Of a stretch of DNA of 6,145 nt, positions 1 through 5,125 are shown piece after piece. A model generated the notes under the pieces. That model was given only the letters and a program-made list of their open reading frames with translations. It was not told the origin of the DNA and ran no database searches. A program made the translations under genes and the position numbers. The stretch spans positions 1-6,145 of the forward strand of contig BNVA01000114.1 of assembly GCA_025997755.1 (NCBI GenBank), written 5' to 3'. Position 1 is the stretch's first letter. Each line of letters begins with the position of its first letter. This stretch comes from Spirochaetia bacterium (lineage in GTDB: Bacteria > Spirochaetota > Spirochaetia > Treponematales > Breznakiellaceae).

Positions 1-157
1 CGGTTATCGTAACGACAGTAAGCTTTCGCCCTATGAATACCGACAGCAATTTTGACAATGCTCCACGAGATTCCGGCCGGTCTTTTGTGAAAACTGCCTT
101 GAACACATTGTCCATGCAAATATCTATAATGTCGTCGTCGGGGGCAAACTGAACCAA
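1..157 (-). CDS. Rpn family PD-(D/E)XK nuclease / putative transposase, N-terminal part (runs off the left edge)
   Basis: Read on the minus strand from TTG at 157-155, the frame gives about 52 residues. They include FAPDDDIIDICMDNVFKAVF and then a stretch ending SKLLSVFIGRKLTVVTIT. This matches the N-terminus of Rpn/YhgA-like proteins (PDDEXK_2, 'PD-(D/E)XK nuclease family transposase'), where a D/N-x-x-F-K motif opens the nuclease fold. Members are linked to DNA cleavage and RecA-independent recombination and are often multicopy in Treponema. The start is TTG because a TAA lies in frame two codons upstream (163-161) and AGAGG (168-164) sits 6 nt before it. The ATG at 115-113 would lose the conserved lead-in. 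Catalytic residues lie beyond the edge, so activity cannot be judged. Plus-strand readings of the same bases are shadows. Confidence 0.8.
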   Translation of the reverse strand, partial: MVQFAPDDDIIDICMDNVFKAVFTKDRPESRGALSKLLSVFIGRKLTVVTIT

Positions 158-163
158 TTTTTA

Positions 164-205
164 CCTCTAAGGCTATAGTATAACAAACAAAAAAGAAAAA
201 CTACA
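164..205 (-). promoter_or_regulatory. Promoter and ribosome binding site of the Rpn-type gene
   Basis: On the minus strand TATACT (182-177) is a good -10 box. The hexamer 17 bp upstream (TGTAGT, 205-200) is a poor -35. A start near 170 would leave a leader of roughly a dozen bases holding the AGAGG Shine-Dalgarno (168-164) that selects the TTG start at 157. It is divergent from the lipoprotein promoter. Confidence 0.45.
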
Positions 206-254
206 GCGAAATATTCTTCTGCGGCTGCGAATTGAAGTTCACGGCTAAAAAAAA

Positions 255-326
255 TTGCCTTTTTTTTATTTTATGTGTAAATTTTTGTTATTGTATATCG
301 CAAAAAACTAAAACTAGATTGAGGAG
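255..326 (+). promoter_or_regulatory. Promoter and ribosome binding site of the broken lipoprotein gene
   Basis: TTGCCT (255-260) and TAAATT (278-283) are separated by 17 bp, a plausible sigma-70 promoter in a very A+T-rich stretch. GAGGAG (321-326) lies 7 nt before ATG 334 and decides that start. An A8/T8 inverted repeat (247-254 and 260-267) overlaps the -35 region. The remaining bases from 158 to 254 hold only the divergent Rpn promoter. Confidence 0.45.
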
Positions 327-333
327 TACTTAT

Positions 334-893
334 ATGCGATTAACAAACAAAAAAATCCTAAAAATTGGATTTTGGATGACATTGCTTTCGGCATTGTCTT
401 TCGTTTCTATCTCATGCACGGATAGTGATGGTGTTAGTGATATTGGTGAGTCAGATTATACCCCGCCCGGAAAGACTATGAGGCAAGGCGTGACAAGGGA
501 GACGAGGATGCAATGGTAATACTACGCTCCCTGTTTTTGAATGGGAACACTGGGCTCCGAGTGCATGGACTGTAGGTTCAAGTTTGACAGCGCTTGATTC
601 GGTGGAGATCAAGCCGCTTGTGCATTATTTCACCGGCAATACCTTTGTCTATCAACAGTGGAGTCCGAAAAAGTACACGATAAAATTTGACAGCAACGGT
701 ATAGGAAAAGGTATTGCGGCATTAAACGGGACGTTGACCGATATAGATGCAGCTAAGGCATCAAAAAGCGGTGTTGCAGGCGGCGGCGGGTATTACGGCG
801 GTAACGTAAACACAAGCGTAACCAGCAACAATAAACCCGGCGCGGCAGACAAGCCGCGCTGCTGCCTTGATCGCAGGCGGTTTTACGGTGTAA
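334..893 (+). pseudogene. Spirochaete-type lipoprotein gene, broken by frameshifts
   Basis: From ATG 334 the protein opens with a lipoprotein signal: basic MRLTNKKILK, a hydrophobic core, then SFVSISC with the lipid-accepting Cys at residue 28, followed by an Asp/Ser-rich tether. This matches the relaxed spirochaete lipobox and implies a membrane-anchored envelope protein. Frame 1 stops at 517-519. The product appears to continue in frame 3 (about 471-509, acidic KDYEARRDKGDED), then in frame 2 (about 512-850, NGNTTLPVFEWEHWAPSAW onward, Gly/Asn-rich near the end). A third shift near 850 into frame 3 gives the C-terminal-looking AAALIAGGFTV and TAA 891-893. The segment WSPKKYTIKFDSNG faintly recalls Listeria-Bacteroides surface repeats. 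I do not recognise the family. Alternatives are sequencing errors, or a separate 61-residue lipoprotein (334-519) plus an unrelated open frame ending at 919. Confidence 0.55.
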
Positions 894-915
894 TATGGGA
901 TTGGAGGAATAAAAG

Positions 916-1554
916 ATGATTGTAGCGAATAGGATGACAAAAAATCCTGTGTATGTGCATCCCGATATGCCGGTAAGTGAAGCCCGTTCTCTGATGGATA
1001 AAGAAAAAATAGGACGCCTTCCTGTGTTGGATAAAAATAATGTTTTAGTCGGTATCGCTACAAAAAAGGATATGCTTAAAGCCGGTCCTTCGGCAGCGAC
1101 AAGCCTTGATATGTACGAGATTAGCTATCTGCTTTCAAAACTCAAAATAGAAAAGGTAATGACAAAGAATGTTATCACGGTAGATGAAAACGAAGTGATA
1201 GAAGAAGCCGCTAGAATAATGTCGGATAATGATATAAGCAGCCTGCCCGTTATGCGGGACAAACACCTTGTGGGTATTATCACCGGCAAAGACCTGTTCA
1301 AAGCATTTGTGAATTCGTTCGGAGCGCGCCATAAAGGAGTGCGTCTAACATTCTCCATGGAGGAAAAACCCGGACAATTTGCAAAATTAAGCCGCGCGCT
1401 TGCGGAAAAAGACGGCAATTTGGTTGCTTTCGTATCGCAGGAAGGTGATGACCTTACAAAACGTTCAGGGACTGTCAAAATAACAGGATTAGACAAAGAG
1501 ACCGTGACGCAGATTGCCATGCAATGCGGCGCGGATATTATAGATATACGTTAG
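916..1554 (+). CDS. AcuB-like protein with tandem CBS domains and a C-terminal ACT-like domain
   Basis: This is a cytoplasmic protein of 212 residues. CBS domain 1 spans about residues 2-56 (RMTKNPVYVHPDMPVSEA to GIATKKDML). CBS domain 2 spans about 79-131 (VMTKNVITVDENEVIEEA to GIITGKDLFKAF). Residues 140-212 look like an ACT fold (GVRLTFSMEEKPGQFAKLSR with a C-terminal beta strand). CBS pairs bind adenine nucleotides and ACT domains often bind amino acids, so the protein is probably a small-molecule sensor. The same arrangement occurs in Bacillus AcuB, but no acuA or acuC is present here, so an acetoin role should not be assumed. ATG 916 is supported by GGAGG (903-907), 8 nt upstream. The gene converges on the GerMN gene with 16 bp between stop codons and no obvious terminator. 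Minus-strand open frames under it are shadows. Confidence 0.88.
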   Translation: MIVANRMTKNPVYVHPDMPVSEARSLMDKEKIGRLPVLDKNNVLVGIATKKDMLKAGPSAATSLDMYEISYLLSKLKIEKVMTKNVITVDENEVIEEAARIMSDNDISSLPVMRDKHLVGIITGKDLFKAFVNSFGARHKGVRLTFSMEEKPGQFAKLSRALAEKDGNLVAFVSQEGDDLTKRSGTVKITGLDKETVTQIAMQCGADIIDIR

Positions 1555-1570
1555 CGGCAATCAGCGGAGC

Positions 1571-2401
1571 CTAGAGTGAGTCCCGGCTTATTGGACGGCC
1601 TATTCTAATACTCTCGCCTAGATATTCGACGCGCTGCCCTTCTATCAGAATTTGAACATCGCTTACATTTGGAAATTCTGTCGCCGTCCATACAATTTGG
1701 CGCAATTGCGCAATGTAGCCCTCCGCGCCGAAACCATTGAACATAAAGTTTTCGTTAAAATTGACAAATGCCGTGCCGGACTGAACGCGCGCGCTCAATA
1801 TTCGGGAGCCTTCCGGTAATAGGGAGGTAAGCCCCTGCTGCCTTTCCGCGCGGCTTGGTCCCTGCAAAAGCTCGTTTAGCGCATCCAATAGAGGGCTGTC
1901 CGATACAGCCAAGGAACGCTTTACAGGTGATGTAAAAACAAGCCCCGTACCGTCAACTTTGACAAAGTATATGATTCTATCGCGTTTTGCAACCGGCGGC
2001 GGAGCGGGCGGAACCGGCTCTTGAGTCTTTTGTTCCTCTTTTTGAACTTCATTTTTTTGCCCGCTGCTTTCACTTGCTGGAATGTTTTTTTCAGGCTCAG
2101 ATTGCACAGGAACAATTGGATCGGAACGGTAAGGCGCTGCCTCTATAATTTTATTATTTTCGACGGGTTGTTGTTCGTCATCTGATTTTTGACTTTTACC
2201 TGCGGCAATATCCGTTTCTGCCGCAGGACGGCTTAACAGGCGTTCAAAAAAATTTGTGTTTTTTAATGTTCTTTGAATAAGCGGCAGGTTGATAGCAAAA
2301 AGCAAGGCTATCACAATAAAAAAAACAAACCAAAAAAATAGACCTAATGGAACTTTTTTCCCCCGGCGGTTTTTTCTGCCGGAATTCCTTCGCTGCTGCA
2401 T
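1571..2401 (-). CDS. Membrane-anchored GerMN-domain protein
   Basis: The protein has 276 residues: a strongly basic cytoplasmic tail (1-16), one transmembrane helix (about 17-39, LGLFFWFVFFIVIALLFAIN), an extracytoplasmic linker rich in Pro, Glu, Lys and Gln (about 45-140, with PVPPAPPPV near its end), then a GerMN domain (about 143-265). Domain hallmarks are LLQGPSRAERQQGLTSLLPEG (about 178-198) and the FVNFNENF strand (212-219). GerMN domains take their name from Bacillus spore germination protein GerM and are also common in non-sporulating bacteria as envelope proteins, possibly binding cell wall material. A periplasmic envelope role is inferred here; no sporulation link is implied. ATG 2401 is the only good start: TAA lies in frame 9 nt upstream and no Shine-Dalgarno is visible (see the promoter entry). 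The gene lies 116 bp downstream of the Cys-rich mini-gene on the same strand. Confidence 0.85.
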   Translation of the reverse strand: MQQRRNSGRKNRRGKKVPLGLFFWFVFFIVIALLFAINLPLIQRTLKNTNFFERLLSRPAAETDIAAGKSQKSDDEQQPVENNKIIEAAPYRSDPIVPVQSEPEKNIPASESSGQKNEVQKEEQKTQEPVPPAPPPVAKRDRIIYFVKVDGTGLVFTSPVKRSLAVSDSPLLDALNELLQGPSRAERQQGLTSLLPEGSRILSARVQSGTAFVNFNENFMFNGFGAEGYIAQLRQIVWTATEFPNVSDVQILIEGQRVEYLGESIRIGRPISRDSL

Positions 2402-2409
2402 AGTAGGTA

Positions 2410-2415
2410 ATTATA
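2410..2415 (-). promoter_or_regulatory. -10 box placed 8 nt before the GerMN start codon
   Basis: On the minus strand a perfect TATAAT ends 8 bases before ATG 2401. The DNA 17 bp further upstream (around 2433-2438) has only a weak -35 resemblance. If this box is used, transcription would begin at or within a base or two of the ATG, giving a leaderless message, which would explain the missing Shine-Dalgarno. The other possibility is transcription from the upstream mini-gene promoter, with poor initiation signals at this start. Confidence 0.4.
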
Positions 2416-2474
2416 CTCTAAAAACTGCAAATGGAAAAGCCTGCATTCTACGCCGAATTTGTATAGATTTTAGC

Positions 2475-2510
2475 CACCTTACCGACCGCTCACTAGTGAT
2501 CAGTAAAGTG
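2475..2510 (-). repeat. Imperfect hairpin between the Cys-rich mini-gene and the GerMN gene
   Basis: In minus-strand RNA, CACUUUAC (2510-2503) can pair with GUAAGGUG (2482-2475), using two G-U pairs. The loop contains the 10-bp palindrome TCACTAGTGA (2490-2499). It begins 8 bases after the mini-gene stop. There is no U-tract, so it is not a standard intrinsic terminator; it could be an mRNA-stabilising or attenuating structure. The rest of 2402-2517 shows no gene. Confidence 0.25.
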
Positions 2511-2517
2511 TTTTGGT

Positions 2518-2661
2518 TTAGTCTATGTTTTCCATAGGCTTGCCGCAACAAAGCGGGATTGGGTCTCCCTTCTTTAGCTCGACGGTTTTATTACAGGTTT
2601 TGCAATAAACTGTGCAGTCTTCTTCTACAATTTTAGGAATGTAGGTTGGTTTGTCTGCCAT
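2518..2661 (-). CDS. Desulforedoxin-like Cys-rich mini-protein (47 residues)
   Basis: ATG 2661-2659 is preceded by AAGGAG (2675-2670) with 8-nt spacing and the gene ends at TAA 2520-2518. The 47-residue product has five cysteines: C16, C20, C23, C38 and C39. The pattern C20-x2-C23, 14 residues, then CCGKPM is the signature of desulforedoxin and of the N-terminal domain of some superoxide reductases (CxxC ... CCGxxM), where four Cys bind one iron; C16 is extra. By family analogy it would be a small cytoplasmic Fe(Cys)4 electron-transfer protein in oxidative-stress defence of an anaerobe. A zinc-binding knuckle is the alternative. No catalytic superoxide reductase domain follows and none is in the window. 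It has its own promoter and lies upstream of the GerMN gene on the same strand. Confidence 0.75.
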   Translation of the reverse strand: MADKPTYIPKIVEEDCTVYCKTCNKTVELKKGDPIPLCCGKPMENID

Positions 2662-2686
2662 ATATGTAGCTCCTTAAGGATGAATT

Positions 2687-2712
2687 TAAACCCAACTGTA
2701 AGCTAGGGTTTA
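2687..2712 (-). promoter_or_regulatory. Inverted repeat at the predicted 5' end of the mini-gene mRNA
   Basis: TAAACCC (2687-2693) and GGGTTTA (2706-2712) form a perfect 7-bp inverted repeat around a 12-base loop. The predicted transcription start on minus falls at about 2713, so the hairpin would occupy the extreme 5' end of the message, ahead of the Shine-Dalgarno. It could protect the transcript from decay or act as a repressor operator just downstream of the promoter. Confidence 0.4.
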
Positions 2713-2719
2713 TATACTA

Positions 2720-2748
2720 AATATACCGCTATCCCATTATTAAATCAA
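2720..2748 (-). promoter_or_regulatory. Promoter of the desulforedoxin-like gene
   Basis: On the minus strand TTGATT (2748-2743) and TATATT (2725-2720) are separated by exactly 17 bp, a good sigma-70 promoter. Its -35 lies only 11 bp from the -35 of the divergent tRNA promoter (2760-2765), so the two are back to back and may interfere or be co-regulated. Confidence 0.6.
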
Positions 2749-2759
2749 CGCGCGATTAC

Positions 2760-2788
2760 TTGACATTTTTTTTTGTGTTTGATAGTTT
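2760..2788 (+). promoter_or_regulatory. Promoter of the tRNA-Phe gene
   Basis: A perfect -35 box TTGACA (2760-2765) is followed 17 bp later by TAGTTT (2783-2788), a weak -10. The spacer contains a nine-T run. The expected start near 2795 leaves a short leader before the tRNA at 2810. With no clear terminator after the tRNA, this promoter could also feed the integrase operon. Confidence 0.55.
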
Positions 2789-2809
2789 TATTCATGGTTA
2801 GTGTGCCGA

Positions 2810-2882
2810 GCCACCTTAGCTCAGTTGGTAGAGCAAAGGACTGAAAATCCTTGTGTCTAGGGTTCAATTCCCTGAGGTGGCA
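2810..2882 (+). tRNA. tRNA-Phe (anticodon GAA)
   Basis: A complete 73-base cloverleaf is visible. The acceptor stem is GCCACCT (2810-2816) with AGGTGGC (2875-2881) and discriminator A 2882. The D arm is GCTC/GAGC around AGTTGGTA. The anticodon arm is AAGGA/TCCTT with loop CTGAAAA, anticodon GAA. The variable loop is GTGTC, and the T arm has the loop TTCAATT. The CCA end is not encoded; GAGCTT follows. The tRNA stays intact next to an integrase gene reading in the same direction, as expected when an integrative element restores the gene's 3' end on insertion. Confidence 0.96.
2860..2882 (+). other. Candidate attachment site (attL core) in the tRNA 3' end
   Basis: Tyrosine recombinases of genomic islands usually insert into the T arm and acceptor 3' part of a tRNA gene and duplicate it at the far end. 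Here the recombinase starts 125 bp downstream of the tRNA, on the same strand, which is the classical arrangement. No second copy of this segment is present in the window, so the other end (attR) must be further right and this call rests on context. Confidence 0.45.
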
Positions 2883-2921
2883 GAGCTTTATCTTATTGTA
2901 GGATAATAACTTACAGAACCA

Positions 2922-2933
2922 CCAGAAAACTGG
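2922..2933 (+). repeat. Short inverted repeat CCAG-AAAA-CTGG downstream of the tRNA
   Basis: A 4-bp inverted repeat with an AAAA loop lies about 40 bp beyond the tRNA. It is too short to be a terminator. Its position between the putative attachment core and int makes it a possible recombinase or accessory-factor binding site, but this is only positional. Confidence 0.2.
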
Positions 2934-2952
2934 CGTTCATTTAACTCAAAAA

Positions 2953-2993
2953 ACTATGAGAAAACTACTATGAGAAAAAATAGTGGTCTCATA
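2953..2993 (+). promoter_or_regulatory. Direct repeats and hairpin in the integrase leader
   Basis: ACTATGAGAAAA occurs twice (2953-2964 and 2967-2978) with a 14-bp period. The second copy's TATGAG (2969-2974) is also an inverted partner of CTCATA (2988-2993). A competing pairing joins ACTACTA (2964-2970) with TAGTGGT (2981-2987) with one G-U pair. The structure ends one base before the AAAGGAG Shine-Dalgarno (2994-3000). Repeats here may be integrase arm-type sites, an excisionase or repressor operator, or an RNA switch for int translation. No convincing -35/-10 pair was found between the tRNA and int. Confidence 0.45.
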
Positions 2994-3006
2994 AAAGGAG
3001 TGCGAT

Positions 3007-4374
3007 GTGCGCCAATTTTATTTACACCCTAGAGCGGGGGTTTATTACGTTCAATTCGTAGACCAAGCAACAAAAAGATGCCTTTCGGCAAGGTCTACAG
3101 GCAAAAATAACCGTGATGAGGCTATTGCTGTTGTATCTCTATGGCTTAGAGATGGGATCCCACCTCCACTGCCCAAAAAGGTCGCAAAAAGGGTAGCGCG
3201 TCCACTTACCATCGAATTAAGTACAAATCAGGTCTTAGCGGAACTAAAAAAAGCGGAATTAAGTGCTGCTGATGTTTCAAAAATTGAAAAGATACTCATG
3301 GGCAAAGAGCTTGCCTTGCGCATAATTCGTTCCAATTCTACGGAAGCTGAAACGGTTGTTGGCTTTCTTATCAGATTTTGGGACTACGAACAGTCGCCTT
3401 ATGTTGAGGAAAAACACAGCCACAAGGTGAGCATCGGGCTTACACATACCAAGCACAGCCTTGAGCGTGTTAACCGCTATTGGGAACCTTATTTCAAAGG
3501 CAAACTCCTGGGAGAAATAACTCGAAAAGATATAAAGGACTTTTCTGTTGAATTGTCTAAAAACAACCAAAACCTTTCACCGCTAACCCTAAAACAGATA
3601 TTACGTGTTGGTGTGACAGCATTCCGTTGGGCACACGCAAACGGTTTAATCCCCATAGACCCGACACAAGCATTGCCGGCTTATTCCAGCAAAGCGCGTA
3701 AACGCGATGTACTCTCACCGCAGGAAGCTTATGACCTATTCCAGCTTCAATGGAATAACGATGTCTACAAACTTGTGAATATGGTTGCCATGACAACAGG
3801 CTTACGCATTGGTGAGATATTGGCAATAAAAAATGAGGACATCGGTGAAGATTTCCTTTCGATCACAAAATCATATTCCATCATCGATGGCTTAAAATCT
3901 ACTAAAACTGATGAAGACCGTACCGTACCGGTTATTCCGCAGATTCGTGATGCTATGAGAATCCTCGGCAGGATTAATCCTCATGGTGATGGATTCATAT
4001 TTTTTGGTGAAAAATCAAACCAGCCATTTGACCAACATTGTCCACTCAAAGAGCTCAAGACAATGCTGATACAACTACGTGTCGGCAAGAGTGCAGATGC
4101 GGATGCAATTAAAGAGGCCGAAGCTTATTGGAAAAAACGAAATGTTGTCCTACATTCTTGGAGACACTTCTACGCAGCCAGAATGACTGACAAACTTGAA
4201 GCGCGCAAAGTTATGTTAGCTACAGGACACAAAACAGAGGCTGTGTTTAAGGGCTATGCGGGGCACGCATTGGAATCTGATTTGAACGATGTGGCAGTAA
4301 CCACTTCAGAAGTTTTTAGCGGTATTTTGCCACTTGTTGCAATGGAGGTTATAGGTGATAACAATTTCAATTAA
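3007..4374 (+). CDS. int: Tyrosine recombinase / site-specific integrase
   Basis: This 455-residue phage-type integrase has an N-terminal arm-DNA-binding-like region (about 1-55, opening MRQFYLHPRAGVYYVQFVDQ), a linker to about 110, a helical SAM-like core-binding domain (about 112-215) and a catalytic domain (about 230-420). The catalytic set is complete: R267 (TTGLRIGE), Lys in the beta-hairpin (K297 or K300), H383 and R386 (HSWRH), H408 (ATGHK) and nucleophile Y417 (KGY). It should therefore be active in strand exchange, here inferred at the adjacent tRNA-Phe. GTG 3007 is preceded by AAAGGAG (2994-3000) at 6 nt; an ATG at 3005 is out of frame and soon stops. The 3' end overlaps parA by 20 bp, implying coupled translation. 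No excisionase gene is visible. Minus-strand frames within it are shadows. Confidence 0.93.
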   Translation: MRQFYLHPRAGVYYVQFVDQATKRCLSARSTGKNNRDEAIAVVSLWLRDGIPPPLPKKVAKRVARPLTIELSTNQVLAELKKAELSAADVSKIEKILMGKELALRIIRSNSTEAETVVGFLIRFWDYEQSPYVEEKHSHKVSIGLTHTKHSLERVNRYWEPYFKGKLLGEITRKDIKDFSVELSKNNQNLSPLTLKQILRVGVTAFRWAHANGLIPIDPTQALPAYSSKARKRDVLSPQEAYDLFQLQWNNDVYKLVNMVAMTTGLRIGEILAIKNEDIGEDFLSITKSYSIIDGLKSTKTDEDRTVPVIPQIRDAMRILGRINPHGDGFIFFGEKSNQPFDQHCPLKELKTMLIQLRVGKSADADAIKEAEAYWKKRNVVLHSWRHFYAARMTDKLEARKVMLATGHKTEAVFKGYAGHALESDLNDVAVTTSEVFSGILPLVAMEVIGDNNFN

Positions 4375-5125
4375 TTCAATCAAAGGCGGAACAGGGAAAT
4401 CAACCCTGTCCGTTGTTCTTCTAAATGCTTTAGTCAGTGCAGGATACAGATGTCTTGCTATTGATGCAGATGCAAGCAACAATTCGATGTCGTTTCATCT
4501 GTATGAAAATCCAGAGTTTGAAATGATTAAGCAGAAAAATATTTTTAATGTGTTTGTGGGTGGGACAATATCGGATAATGTCATTAAAATTTCGGACTGT
4601 ATTGACCTCTTGCATGGCGATGTTCGTCTGAATGAGTTCCGAAGCACGGATAGTCTGAAAAGACTCAAACGTTCCTTGAAGGGACTCGCGTATGATTTTG
4701 TAATAATTGACACATCGCCGACATACGATAACATAATCGGAAACGTGCTGACTGCAAGCGATATTTTATTGATTCCGGTTTTGCAGGATATGTTCAGTTA
4801 TCAGGCACTGCGATATCAATTCGACAAACTTGCTGATTTGGAATTGAATGAACTCGATACACACATTATTTTCAATCAGTTTGAAAAGCCTCGAACTGAC
4901 AATCAAGACGCATACAGAAATCAAATCACAAATATTGTTCTAAACGATGATATGTTTAAAAACTTCATCAATCCTAATCGCATATCACGAAGCAGTGTGT
5001 TCCGTAAATATATTAATAAACAACATTATCAAATTGATTATAAAGCTGAAACAGAAAAATATTATGAGGAAATAAAAAACCTTATCAACAGCATTTTAGG
5101 AATTTCTATTAAGGAGGCAATATAA
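4355..5125 (+). CDS. parA: ParA/Soj-like partition ATPase
   Basis: This 256-residue protein is a deviant Walker ATPase. It has KGGTGKST at residues 10-17 with the signature lysine K10, the A' motif AIDADA (D37, D39), Walker B FVIID (D119) and NQF (174-176) at the usual nucleotide-contact site. ParA proteins dimerise on ATP, coat the nucleoid and move ParB-bound DNA. There is no N-terminal helix-turn-helix extension, so it is of the short Soj/type Ib size and probably does not repress its own promoter as long plasmid ParAs do. GTG 4355 has GGAGG (4344-4348) 6 nt before it, inside the end of int. The stop codon overlaps the parB ATG (TAATG). Being cotranscribed with int and parB suggests stabilisation of the excised element. 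MinD and other relatives are less likely given the ParB neighbour. Confidence 0.92.
   Translation: MITISINSIKGGTGKSTLSVVLLNALVSAGYRCLAIDADASNNSMSFHLYENPEFEMIKQKNIFNVFVGGTISDNVIKISDCIDLLHGDVRLNEFRSTDSLKRLKRSLKGLAYDFVIIDTSPTYDNIIGNVLTASDILLIPVLQDMFSYQALRYQFDKLADLELNELDTHIIFNQFEKPRTDNQDAYRNQITNIVLNDDMFKNFINPNRISRSSVFRKYINKQHYQIDYKAETEKYYEEIKNLINSILGISIKEAI

Noticed and set aside
2..55. Plus-strand frame ending LSPYEYRQQF, resembling the C-terminus of an IS3-type transposase
   Set aside because: Only 17 residues, and the resemblance is superficial; the minus-strand Rpn reading explains the same DNA better over a longer stretch.
3..152. Plus-strand open frame at the left edge that could be the C-terminus of a protein ending SSSGAN
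   Set aside because: The opposite strand over the same bases encodes a recognisable Rpn-type N-terminus with its own start and ribosome binding site, so the plus frame is a shadow.
1555..1570. Bidirectional terminator between the convergent CBS and GerMN genes
   Set aside because: The 16-bp gap has no stem with a T-tract; any termination must occur within the opposing genes.
2361..2382. CCGGC/GCCGG inverted repeat near the start of the GerMN gene as an operator
   Set aside because: Only a 5-bp stem within codons for the Arg/Gly-rich N-terminus, easily explained by coding.
2472..2481. AGCCACCTTA, identical to the first bases of tRNA-Phe (with one base before it), as a possible second att copy
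   Set aside because: The match is only 10 bases and corresponds to the tRNA 5' end, whereas tRNA-targeted elements duplicate the 3' end. It is probably chance.
2289..2537. 82-residue plus-strand open frame opposite the GerMN start
   Set aside because: It overlaps the GerMN N-terminus antisense, crosses the mini-gene end, and has no recognisable motif; treated as a shadow.
2884..2910. Intrinsic terminator after tRNA-Phe
   Set aside because: TTATT/AATAA around 2893-2909 gives only a 5-bp A/T stem with no T-run, so it is too weak to call.
2953..2978. Two-copy repeat as the start of a CRISPR array
   Set aside because: Repeat units of 12 bp with a 2-bp spacer do not fit CRISPR repeat-spacer dimensions and there are only two.
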